Source: JAWLGJ01 sp041685145 (lineage in GTDB: Bacteria; Pseudomonadota; Alphaproteobacteria; Rhodospirillales; Magnetospirillaceae). Taken from it: a stretch of DNA of 64,000 nucleotides. Shown in pieces: positions 41,254 to 49,636 of this stretch. The stretch covers positions 36,465 through 100,464 of the forward strand of contig JAWLGJ010000005.1 of NCBI GenBank assembly GCA_041685145.1, read 5' to 3'. The notes beneath the pieces were generated by a model. That model had not been told where the DNA came from, searched no databases, and saw nothing but the letters and a program-made list of their open reading frames with translations. Each line of letters opens with the position of its first letter. The stretch's first letter is position 1. Position numbers and translations under genes: made by a program.

Positions 41254-42507
41254 CTAGCGCGCCACGGGCCGCTTCGCAAAGGCGCGGGCGCCGGCGGCGC
41301 CGGCAACGGCGGGCGCCTGCGGCAGCACCAGCGGCGGGTCGCGCACCTCGACCGCGTAGGCGGCCTCGAAGCCGTTGAAGGCGGTGCGCAGGGTGGCGCC
41401 ATAGGCGCCAAGCTGGCCGAACTCGATCCAGTCGCCCTCCCGCACGTCGCCGGGCAGGTGGAACGGCCCCGCCATGCGGTCGGCCGAGTCGCAGGTGGGC
41501 CCGAACAGCGAGAACGGCTGCGGCGGCGCCTCGGCGAAGCCGTCGGGGCGGATCAGCCGCACCGGGAAGCGCACCCCGGCGCTGCCGGCGTCGGCAAGGC
41601 TGCCATAGACGCCGTCGCTGATGTGCAGGGCGCTGCCGCGCCGCAGCAGCACCTGCGCCACCACCGACACCCCCGGCGCCGCCAGGTTGCGCCCCGGCTC
41701 CGCCCACAGGCGGCAATGGGCGGGCAGGTCAAGGCGCGCCACCCCCCGGCCGATGGCGGCGATGAAGTCCTCCAGCGGCGGCGGGTCGTCGTCGGCATAG
41801 GGCACCGGAAAGCCGCCGCCGACATCGAGCACGTCGATGGCCACCCCCGCCCGCCGCAGCGCCGCGCCGCACAGCTCCAGCGCCGCCTCGTAGGCGCCGG
41901 GGTCCAGGCATTGCGAGCCGACGTGGAAGCACAGACCCACCCGCGGCGCCACCCGGCGGCAGGCGCGCAGCAGCAGCGCCGCTTCCTCCGGCGGCGCGCC
42001 GAACTTGCCCGACAGGTCATAGACCGCCCGCCCCTTGGGCAGGGCCAGGCGCACGAACAGCCCCAGGTCGTCGGCGTGGCCGGTCTCGGTGAGGATCTTG
42101 TCGAGTTCGGCGGCGCAATCGAGCGCGAAGTCGCGCACGCCGTGGGCGCCGTAGGCCTTGGCGATGGCGGCGCGCGGCTTCACCGGGTGCATGTAGTGCA
42201 GCCGCGCCCGCGGCAGCAGCCGGCGCAGCAGCCGCACCTCGCCCGGCGAGGCGACGTCGAAATTGCGCACGCCGCCGCGATGCAGCGCCCGCAGCACCCC
42301 CGGATCGGGATTGGCCTTGACCGCATAGAGCACCACGCCGGGGAACAGGGCGACGAAGCGGCGCGCCTGCGCCTCCAGCACCCGCGGGCGCAGGCAGTGC
42401 ACCGGCTCCCAGGGGCGGTGCCGGGCGATGACCTCGTCGACGCTGGGCCGGCGCGTGGCGCGCAGGCGGCGCGGCGGCGGCACGGCGAGGCGAAGGCTGC
42501 GCGCCAT
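41254..42507 (-). CDS. Fold-type III PLP decarboxylase (ornithine decarboxylase-like)
   Basis: A 417-residue PLP enzyme of the ornithine/diaminopimelate decarboxylase family. The cofactor lysine is Lys64 in VLYAVKANPDPGVLRAL. Other residues are the histidine in LCFHVGSQCLDPGAY, the phosphate loop DVGGGFPVPYADDD, the active-site Arg/Glu in WAEPGRNLAAPGV and the subunit-crossing cysteine in FGPTCDSADRM. The last motif and the overall length are those of eukaryotic-type ornithine decarboxylases of alphaproteobacteria, which form putrescine and sometimes cadaverine. The first 25 residues are an Arg-rich extension. It starts eight bases after the SpeB-type gene. Confidence 0.9.
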   Translation of the reverse strand: MARSLRLAVPPPRRLRATRRPSVDEVIARHRPWEPVHCLRPRVLEAQARRFVALFPGVVLYAVKANPDPGVLRALHRGGVRNFDVASPGEVRLLRRLLPRARLHYMHPVKPRAAIAKAYGAHGVRDFALDCAAELDKILTETGHADDLGLFVRLALPKGRAVYDLSGKFGAPPEEAALLLRACRRVAPRVGLCFHVGSQCLDPGAYEAALELCGAALRRAGVAIDVLDVGGGFPVPYADDDPPPLEDFIAAIGRGVARLDLPAHCRLWAEPGRNLAAPGVSVVAQVLLRRGSALHISDGVYGSLADAGSAGVRFPVRLIRPDGFAEAPPQPFSLFGPTCDSADRMAGPFHLPGDVREGDWIEFGQLGAYGATLRTAFNGFEAAYAVEVRDPPLVLPQAPAVAGAAGARAFAKRPVAR

Positions 42508-42515
42508 GCCGCCCC

Positions 42516-43451
42516 CTAGTCGCGCCGGGCGCCCAGCAGGCCGAGGTACTGCCACAGCACGCTCGCCCCGGCCAGGGCGGTGATTTCGGCGTGGTCGTAG
42601 GGCGGCGCCACCTCGACGACGTCCATGCCCACGAAATCGAGGCCCCGCAGGCGGCGCAGCAGCGCCATCACCTGCCAGGTGAACAGCCCGCCCACCTCGG
42701 GGGTGCCGGTGCCCGGCGCCTGCGAGGGGTCGATGGCGTCGATGTCGACGCTCAGATAGACCGGGCGGCGGCCGATCACCGCGCGGACCCGCGCCGCCGC
42801 CGCCGCCACGCCCTCCTCGTGCACCTGTTCGGCACCCAGCACCGTCACCCCCTGCGCGAGCGTCCACTCCCAGACCGCGCGCTCCACCGGCGAGCGGATG
42901 CCGATCTGGATCATGGCGCGCGGGTCGACCAGGCCCTCGGTGATGGCGTGGCGGAAGACGGTGCCGTGGGCGAACACCTGGCCGAAATTCTCCGGCCAGG
43001 TGTCGACATGGGCGTCGAGGTGGATCAGCGCCACCGCCGCCCCGCGCCGCGCCCGCAGCGCCCGCAGCAGCGGCAGGGTCACCAAGTGGTCGCCGCCGAT
43101 GGCGGCCAGATGGGCATGGCCGCGCGCCTGGCGTTCGATCAGCGCCAGGCTTTCCGCCGTCTCGCCCAGCCGAATGGCGAAGTCGCCGACATCGGCGACG
43201 GGCAGATCGAGCGGATGGGTCCAGGTGGCGGGGTTGTCGCCGTCGACCAACATGCGGCTGGCGTGGCGCACCGCGTGCGGGCCGAACCGGGCGCCGGGGC
43301 GGTTGGTGGTGCCCAGGTCGAAGGGAATGCCGGCGACGCAGCAGGCGGCGTCCTCGGCCCGCGCCCGCGCGGCAAGAAAGGTCGGCCCCACCGCGAAGGT
43401 GGGAACGGTGCCGCGACCCTCGGCCGCCCTATCGCGAAAGCCGTCCGTCAT
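42516..43451 (-). CDS. speB: Agmatinase/arginase family ureohydrolase
   Basis: A 311-residue ureohydrolase. The two-manganese ligands are in AAIGGDHLVTLPLLRAL (His), LIHLDAHVDTW (Asp, His, Asp) and LSVDIDAIDPSQAPGTGTPE (Asp, Asp). GIPFDLGTTNRPGARFGPHA opens the domain. The pattern is agmatinase-like (SpeB), releasing urea and putrescine from agmatine. Because its operon partner looks like an ornithine decarboxylase rather than an arginine decarboxylase, an arginase or guanidino-acid hydrolase activity is a real alternative. The ATG at 43451 is divergent from the glycosidase-like gene. Confidence 0.88.
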   Translation of the reverse strand: MTDGFRDRAAEGRGTVPTFAVGPTFLAARARAEDAACCVAGIPFDLGTTNRPGARFGPHAVRHASRMLVDGDNPATWTHPLDLPVADVGDFAIRLGETAESLALIERQARGHAHLAAIGGDHLVTLPLLRALRARRGAAVALIHLDAHVDTWPENFGQVFAHGTVFRHAITEGLVDPRAMIQIGIRSPVERAVWEWTLAQGVTVLGAEQVHEEGVAAAAARVRAVIGRRPVYLSVDIDAIDPSQAPGTGTPEVGGLFTWQVMALLRRLRGLDFVGMDVVEVAPPYDHAEITALAGASVLWQYLGLLGARRD

Positions 43452-43595
43452 CCTTATCTCTTGGGCTAGGCGGCGGCATCGCATCCGCCGCGCCGCGCCG
43501 TCACGGCGCCGATACGCCAGCACATATGGGACGCGCGGCCGGCGGGCGCAAAGCGCGAGCCGGATCGCGGCCGAAGCGAAGAGCGAGCCCCGAGG

Positions 43596-45854
43596 ATGAT
43601 TCCCTGGAGACGGTTGCCCTGGAAATTCGTGGTGCGGCGCCTGGCCAAGGCGCACGGCTTCCTCGACCCCATCGCCCTGATGACGCGGATGCACGCCTTC
43701 GCGCAGCCTTCCGAGGTCGCCGAGCCCCTGGAACTGCTGCGCGCCGGCGCCATCTTCCACGCCCGCGGGCTGTTGAACAGCCGCGTCATCCAGCACAACC
43801 GCGACTGGGTGTGGCCGTTCTGGGTCGAGCGCCAGTTCGACCCCCACGACGACGCCTTCGTGCCGCGCGCCTTCACCATCACCCATATCAACCTCACCCA
43901 CCGCAACTGGACGGCCATCGGCGTCCCCGACTGGCCGGACATGCCCATCGTCGACCCGCGCGGGCTGCTGACGCCGTTCTATGACGGCTGGTCGATCGAT
44001 CTGTGGCTGATCACCGGGGACGGCCGCATCCTGCTGCCGTCGCGGGCGCCCGGGGCCAGCCAGGCGCTGGACGTGGACGGGCTGGCGGTGACCACCGAGA
44101 CCCGCGACGGCGCTCTGGCGCTGATCGCCCGCGCCGAGGTCGAGGAGGACGGCGAGGGCGGCGCGCCCGTCTGCCGCCTGAGCGTCGATGCCCACGCCGA
44201 CGCCGACGGCTGGCTGGTGGCGTCGCTGCGCCCCTGCAATCCCGAAGGGGTAAGCACCATCCACGAGGCGGCGCTGGCGGCGGACCGGCGCTCGTGGCTG
44301 GTGGAAGGCAAGCGCCGCGTCGTCTTCAGCGAACCGGCGGCGCGGCACCATGTCTCCAATTACCGCGCCGGCGACGTCCACCTGCATCTGCTGGACCTCG
44401 ACGACCAGCAGTCGGGCTCATGCGACGTGGGGATGCTGACCGCCGCGGCGCTGTTCCCGGTGCGCGGCGGCGAGGGGCGACGGCTGGAGGTGGCGGTGCC
44501 CCTGGGGGCGCCGGCCGACCAGCATCGGCGGCGGCGGCGCCCGTCCTGGCCGGAGGCCCTGGAGGGGCACGCGCGCCTGTCGGTGCCCGACGCGGCCGCC
44601 CAGCGCCTTTACGACATCGCCGTGCGCAGCCTGGTTCTGCACAGCCCCCACGAGGTCTGGCCCGGCCCCTACACCTACAAGCGGTTCTGGTTCCGGGACG
44701 CGGCCTTCATCGTCCACGCCTTGCTCTGCGCGGGACTGACGGGGCGAGCGGAGCGCGCCCTCGACCTGTTCCCGCAGCGCCAGACCGCCTTCGGCTTTTT
44801 CCACAGCCAGGACGGCGAGTGGGATTCCAACGGCGAGGCGCTGTGGATCATGGAACGCTTCTGCCGCCTGACCGGACGACCGCCGAAACAGGCCTGGCGC
44901 AACGCCATCCTCAAGGGCGGGCAGTGGATCCAGCGCAAGCGCCTTGCCGATGACGGCCGCACGGCGCATTCCGGGCTGTTGCCGGCGGGCTTCTCGGCCG
45001 AGCATTTGGGCCCCAACGACTTTTATTACTGGGACGACTTCTGGGGCATCGCCGGGCTGCGCGCCGCCGCCTGGATGGCGGCGCGTCTCAACGAATCCAG
45101 CGCCGCCGAGGACTTCGCCGGCCATGCCGAGGACTTCGCCGGCGCCGTCGAGCGCAGCCTGGCGCAGGCAGCGGCGCGCCTGGGGCGGCCGGCGATGCCG
45201 GCCTCGCCGCACCGGCGCCTGGACGCCGGCGCCGTCGGCTCGCTGGCGGCGGGCTACCCGCTGCAACTGTTCGCCCCCGACGATCCCCGGCTGCTGGACA
45301 CGGTGGCGTGGCTGCGCGAGGCCTGCTTCGTCGACGGCGGCTTCTTCCAGGACATGATCCACTCCGGCATCAATCCCTATCTGACCCTGCACATCGCCCA
45401 GGTGCTGCTGCGCGCCGGCGACGCGGCGGCGCCCGAATTGATGCGCCGCGTCGGCGCCCTGGCCTCGCCCACCGGCCAATGGCCCGAGGCCGTGCACCCC
45501 CGCACCCTGGGCGGCTGCATGGGCGACGGCCAGCACGTCTGGGCGGCGGCGGAATGGGTGCTGATGCTGCGCAACTGCCTGCTGCGCGAGGAGGGCGATG
45601 GCCTGGTGCTGGGCGGCGGCGTCCCCGAGGACTGGCTGGCGGCGGGACGGGCGGTGCGCTTCGGCCCCGCCCCCACCGCCTTCGGCCCGGTGACGCTGAC
45701 CATCGAGGCCGACGGCGACGCCGCGCGGGTGCGCTGGCAGGGCGCCTGGCACCGCGAGGCGCCGGCGGTGACGGTGCGCCTGCCGGGGCGGGCGCCGGTG
45801 GCGGCGGCGCCGGGGGCCCGCGAGGTGGTGCTGGAGCGGGGGGCGGTGTCGTGA
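43596..45854 (+). CDS. Six-hairpin glycosidase-like protein (amylo-glucosidase-related fold)
   Basis: A 752-residue protein without a signal peptide. The N-terminal part (about 1-320) is beta-rich. The C-terminal part from about 330 has the pattern of an alpha/alpha six-barrel glycosidase: PYTYKRFWFRDAAFIVHALL, GEWDSNGEALWIMERFCRLT, FYYWDDFWGIAGLRAAAWMA and FQDMIHSGINPYLTLHIAQV, with acidic residues placed as in trehalase/amylo-1,6-glucosidase relatives. A short beta domain closes it. The absence of a signal suggests an intracellular substrate. Its stop overlaps the GTG of the glycosyltransferase, so the two are co-translated. The substrate is unknown. Confidence 0.75.
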   Translation: MIPWRRLPWKFVVRRLAKAHGFLDPIALMTRMHAFAQPSEVAEPLELLRAGAIFHARGLLNSRVIQHNRDWVWPFWVERQFDPHDDAFVPRAFTITHINLTHRNWTAIGVPDWPDMPIVDPRGLLTPFYDGWSIDLWLITGDGRILLPSRAPGASQALDVDGLAVTTETRDGALALIARAEVEEDGEGGAPVCRLSVDAHADADGWLVASLRPCNPEGVSTIHEAALAADRRSWLVEGKRRVVFSEPAARHHVSNYRAGDVHLHLLDLDDQQSGSCDVGMLTAAALFPVRGGEGRRLEVAVPLGAPADQHRRRRRPSWPEALEGHARLSVPDAAAQRLYDIAVRSLVLHSPHEVWPGPYTYKRFWFRDAAFIVHALLCAGLTGRAERALDLFPQRQTAFGFFHSQDGEWDSNGEALWIMERFCRLTGRPPKQAWRNAILKGGQWIQRKRLADDGRTAHSGLLPAGFSAEHLGPNDFYYWDDFWGIAGLRAAAWMAARLNESSAAEDFAGHAEDFAGAVERSLAQAAARLGRPAMPASPHRRLDAGAVGSLAAGYPLQLFAPDDPRLLDTVAWLREACFVDGGFFQDMIHSGINPYLTLHIAQVLLRAGDAAAPELMRRVGALASPTGQWPEAVHPRTLGGCMGDGQHVWAAAEWVLMLRNCLLREEGDGLVLGGGVPEDWLAAGRAVRFGPAPTAFGPVTLTIEADGDAARVRWQGAWHREAPAVTVRLPGRAPVAAAPGAREVVLERGAVS

Positions 45855-47134
45855 ACATCCTGATGATGACCAACACCTTCACCCCCCATGTCGGCGGGGT
45901 GGCGCGCTCGGTGGAGAGCTTCACCGCCGAATACCGCCGCCGCGGCCACCGCGTGCTGGTGGTGGCGCCCGAATTCGAGAACATGCCCGAGGACGAGGTC
46001 GACGTGGTGCGGGTGCCGGCGATCCAGCACTTCAACGGCAGCGACTTCTCGGTGTCGCTGCCGCTGTTCGGCCACCTGGCCGATGCGGTGGAGGACTTCC
46101 GGCCCGACGTGGTGCATTCCCACCACCCGTTCCTGATCGGCGCCTCGGCGGTGCGCATCGCGCGGCTGCACGACCTGCCGCTGGTGTTCACCCACCACAC
46201 GATGTACGAGCAATACACCCACTATGTGCCGGGCAATTCCGAACCGCTGAAGCGCTTCGTCATCCGCCTGTCCACCAGCTATGCCAATCTGTGCAATCAG
46301 GTCTTCGCCCCCAGCGAGAGCGTGGCGGCGGTGCTGCGCGAGCGCGGCGTGCGCGCCCCCATCGACATCGTGCCCACCGGCGTCGACCTCGCCCGCTTCG
46401 AGGGCGGCAGCGGCGAAGGCTTTCGCGCCGCCGTCGGCATTCCGCCCGACGCCTTCGTGGTCGGCCATGTCGGCCGCCTGGCGGCGGAGAAGAATCTCGG
46501 CTTCCTCACCGACGCGCTGATCGCCTTCATGTCCGCCGAGCCGCGGGCGCATGTGCTGGTGGCGGGCGGCGGGCCCTGGCACAAGACGCTGCGCGACCGC
46601 TTCGCCCAGGCCGGGCTGTTGGCGCGGGTGCATCTGGTGGGGGTGCTGGAGAAGATGATCCTGGTCAGCGCCTACAAGGCGATGGACGTCTTCGCCTTTT
46701 CCTCCCGCAGCGAGACCCAGGGCATGGTGCTGACCGAGGCGATGGCGGCGGGGGTGCCGGTGGTGGCCGTGGACGCCAGCGGCGTGCGCGAGGTGGTGCG
46801 CGACCGCCTCAACGGCCGCCTGCTGGCCGAGGAGAGCGTGGAGGGCTTCGCCGCCGCCCTGGCCTGGATGACCGCGCTGGCGCCGGCGGAGCGGGCGGCG
46901 ATGCGGGCACGGGTGGCGGAGACGGCGCGCGCCTTCTCGATCGAGGCCACGGCCGGCAAGGCGCTCGACGCCTACGCCGCCCTGCGCGAGGCCAGCTTCG
47001 GCGAGCACCAGGAGGAGATTGGGATGTGGAACAGCGCCCTGCGCCGGGTGCGGGCCGAGTGGGAGCTGTTGCGCAGCATGGCCGGGGCCGCCGGCGTCGC
47101 CACCACCGAGCCGCCCGGGCCCGAGCGGCAATGA
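45851..47134 (+). CDS. GT4-family glycosyltransferase
   Basis: A 427-residue GT-B glycosyltransferase of group 1. The N-terminal glycine motif is MMTNTFTPHVGGVARSVESF, acceptor-side histidines are in VVHSHHPFLIGASAVRIARL and FTHHTMYEQYTHYVPG, the donor-side start is VGHVGRLAAEKNLGFLTDAL, and the nucleotide-sugar E-x7-E motif lies in SRSETQGMVLTEAMAAGVPV. The HHTMYEQYTHYVP segment is shared with diacylglycerol-dependent glucosyltransferases, so a lipid acceptor is a reasonable guess. A C-terminal helical tail of about 50 residues is extra. It is coupled on both sides (GTGA and ATGA overlaps). Confidence 0.88.
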   Translation: MNILMMTNTFTPHVGGVARSVESFTAEYRRRGHRVLVVAPEFENMPEDEVDVVRVPAIQHFNGSDFSVSLPLFGHLADAVEDFRPDVVHSHHPFLIGASAVRIARLHDLPLVFTHHTMYEQYTHYVPGNSEPLKRFVIRLSTSYANLCNQVFAPSESVAAVLRERGVRAPIDIVPTGVDLARFEGGSGEGFRAAVGIPPDAFVVGHVGRLAAEKNLGFLTDALIAFMSAEPRAHVLVAGGGPWHKTLRDRFAQAGLLARVHLVGVLEKMILVSAYKAMDVFAFSSRSETQGMVLTEAMAAGVPVVAVDASGVREVVRDRLNGRLLAEESVEGFAAALAWMTALAPAERAAMRARVAETARAFSIEATAGKALDAYAALREASFGEHQEEIGMWNSALRRVRAEWELLRSMAGAAGVATTEPPGPERQ

Positions 47135-49563
47135 TCCTGCGCACCGAGCGCCTGGTGCGCGGCCTGCGCCGCGCCGTCAGCCGCAGCGAATGGGCGGCGC
47201 GCCTGCTGGGCCTGCCGGTCACCGCCGCGCCGCCGACGGCGCACGGGCTGGTGATGATCCAGATCGACGGGCTGGCGCGGGCGCAACTGGAGCGTGCCGT
47301 CGCCGAGGGGCGGATGCCCTTTCTGCGCCGTCTGATGGAGCGCGAGGGCTATCGCCTGCGCACCTTTTATGCCGGCGTGCCCTCGACGACGCCGGCGGTG
47401 CAGGGCGAACTGCTTTACGGCGTCAAGGCGGCGGTGCCCGCCTTCGCCTTCGTCGACCACCGCAGCGGCCAGCCGGTGCGCATGTACGAGCCCGCCGCCG
47501 CCGCCCGGGTCGAGGCCGACCTCGCCCGACGGGGGGCGCCGCTGCTGCGCGGGGGGGCGGCCTATGCCGACAATTTCACCGGCGGCGCCGCCGAGGCGCA
47601 TTTCTGCCCCGCCGCCCTGGGCTGGGGCGGCAAGTTCGAGGGGACGCGCCTGCGCGGCCTGGTTTTCCTGTTCGTGGCCAATGCCTTCAGTTTCCTGCGC
47701 ACCGCCGCCCTGCTGGGCATCGAAACGGTGCTGGCGGTGGTGGATTTCGTGCGCGGCGTCGCCGCCGGCGAAAGCCTGGGCAAGGAGCTGAAATTCGTGC
47801 CGACGCGGGTGGCGATCGCGGTGCTGCTGCGCGAACTGGTGCGCATGGGCGTCGAGATCGACATCGCCCGCGGCCTGCCGGTCATCCATGCCAACTTCCT
47901 GGGCTATGACGAGCAGGCGCACCGCCGGGGGCCGTCGTCGCTGTTTGCGCACTGGGCGCTGAAGGGCATCGACGACGCCGTCGCCCGCATCTGGGGGGCG
48001 GCCCACCGCTCGGCGCGGCGCGGCTACGAGGTCTGGATCTACGCCGACCACGGCCAGGTTGACACGCGCCCCTATGCCCTGGTCCACGGCCGCGGCATCG
48101 AGGAGGGCGTGGCGCTGGCGGTGCGCCGGGGGCTGGGCGCCTACGCGGTGGCGGCGCGGAATCGCGAGCGCGGCGAGCAGTCGCAGCGCGCGCGCCTGCT
48201 GGGCGGGCGGCGGCTGCAGCGTGTCCTGCCGCGCTACGACATGGCGGCGGAAGCCGACACGCCCCCCTTTCAGGTCGCGGCGTTGGGGCCGGTGGGGCTG
48301 GTCTATTTCGACACCCGCCCGGCGGCGGGCGAGCGCGCCGCCATCGCCGCCGCCCTGGCCGGGGCGGCCGGTGTGCCGCTGGTGCTGGCGCTGCGCGAGG
48401 ACGGCGCCGTCGACGCCTGGACCGACGACGGCCGGCGCCGGCGCCTGCCCCACGACCGCCGCGAGCTGCTGGGCGCCGACCACCCGTTCCTGGAGGAGGT
48501 CACCGACGACCTCATCGCGCTGTGCCGCCACCACGACGCGGGGGATCTGGTGCTGCTGGGCTGGCGCGCCGGCGCGGCGCCGCTGACCTTCGCCGTCGAG
48601 AACGGCTCGCACGCCGGCGTCGCTCCGGCCGAGGTCTCGGGATTCGCCCTGCTGCCCCCGGACGCGCCGCTGGCCCATCCCCGGCAAACGGCGCTGCGGG
48701 CGCTGGATCTGCGGGTGGCGGCGCTGCGCTGGCTGGGGCGCCAGCCGGCGCTGGCGACGCCGGCGCCCGCCGCCGCGGCGCCGGCGCGCCTGCGGGTGAT
48801 GACCTACAACGTGCATTCCTGCGTCGGCATGGACGGGCGCGCCGCTCCGCAGCGCATCGCCCGCGTCATCGCCCGCCACCGGCCCGACATCGTCGCCCTG
48901 CAGGAAATCGACGTGGCGCGCCGCCGCACCGGCGGCATCGACCAGGCGCAGCAGATCGCCCGCATCCTGAGCATGACCTTCCACTTCCACCCCGTGCTGC
49001 ACGTCGAGGAGGAACGCTACGGCGACGCCATCCTGACCCACCTGCCCATGCGCCTGGTGAAGGCGGCGCCGCTGCCGGGACTGGTGGCGCGGCCGCGCCT
49101 GGAGCCGCGCGGGGCGCTGTGGGTGGCGGTGGATGTCGGTGGCGTCGAGGTGCAGGTGATCAACACCCATCTCGGCCTGTGGGGGCGCGAGCGCCAGCGC
49201 CAGATCGCGGCGCTGCTGGGGCCGGATTGGCTGGGGCATCCCCAGTGCCGGCCGCCGGTGATCCTGTGTGGGGACTTCAACGCCCTGCCGCAGTCGCCGG
49301 TGTGCCGGCGGCTGCGGCGGCACCTGGCCGACGCGCAGGCGATGCTGCCGGGGCACCGGCCGCGCGGCACCTTTTTCGGGCGCCTGCCGCACGCGCGCAT
49401 CGACCACATCTTCATCGACTCCGGCATCGAGGTGCTGGCCGTCGAGGTGCCGGACAGCCGCATCGCCAAGCTGGCCTCGGACCACCTGCCGGTGGTGGCC
49501 GAACTGCGCCTGCCGACGCCCGGGGCCGCCGCCGCGCCGTCACCCCGCCGCGCGGCAAGCTGA
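47131..49563 (+). CDS. Type I phosphodiesterase fused to an EEP-family phosphatase
   Basis: An 810-residue fusion. The N-terminal part (about 38-340) belongs to the alkaline-phosphatase/nucleotide-pyrophosphatase superfamily: LVMIQIDGLARAQLERAVAE (metal Asp), YAGVPSTTPAVQGELLYGVK (Thr nucleophile region), HANFLGYDEQAHRRGPSSLF and WIYADHGQVDTRPY. A hydrophobic stretch (about 171-203) may anchor it to the membrane. The C-terminal part (about 563-800) is a complete endonuclease/exonuclease/phosphatase domain: VMTYNVHSCVGMDGR, VALQEIDVA, CGDFNALPQSP, RIDHIFIDSG and ASDHLPVVAEL. The combination suggests stepwise cleavage of a phosphodiester or phosphoester in a glycolipid or polymer. The substrate is unknown. 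Confidence 0.85.
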   Translation: MILRTERLVRGLRRAVSRSEWAARLLGLPVTAAPPTAHGLVMIQIDGLARAQLERAVAEGRMPFLRRLMEREGYRLRTFYAGVPSTTPAVQGELLYGVKAAVPAFAFVDHRSGQPVRMYEPAAAARVEADLARRGAPLLRGGAAYADNFTGGAAEAHFCPAALGWGGKFEGTRLRGLVFLFVANAFSFLRTAALLGIETVLAVVDFVRGVAAGESLGKELKFVPTRVAIAVLLRELVRMGVEIDIARGLPVIHANFLGYDEQAHRRGPSSLFAHWALKGIDDAVARIWGAAHRSARRGYEVWIYADHGQVDTRPYALVHGRGIEEGVALAVRRGLGAYAVAARNRERGEQSQRARLLGGRRLQRVLPRYDMAAEADTPPFQVAALGPVGLVYFDTRPAAGERAAIAAALAGAAGVPLVLALREDGAVDAWTDDGRRRRLPHDRRELLGADHPFLEEVTDDLIALCRHHDAGDLVLLGWRAGAAPLTFAVENGSHAGVAPAEVSGFALLPPDAPLAHPRQTALRALDLRVAALRWLGRQPALATPAPAAAAPARLRVMTYNVHSCVGMDGRAAPQRIARVIARHRPDIVALQEIDVARRRTGGIDQAQQIARILSMTFHFHPVLHVEEERYGDAILTHLPMRLVKAAPLPGLVARPRLEPRGALWVAVDVGGVEVQVINTHLGLWGRERQRQIAALLGPDWLGHPQCRPPVILCGDFNALPQSPVCRRLRRHLADAQAMLPGHRPRGTFFGRLPHARIDHIFIDSGIEVLAVEVPDSRIAKLASDHLPVVAELRLPTPGAAAAPSPRRAAS

Positions 49564-49636
49564 TTCGGTTGCGCGGCCCCGGCCGGCGCCGATAGACTGC
49601 CGCCCTGCCTTGGCGCGGCATTGGGGGGTGATGCCC

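Noticed and set aside
47131..49563. Reading the fusion protein as two separate genes
   Set aside because: There is no stop codon or frame change between the domains, and the region around residue 550 has a normal linker composition.
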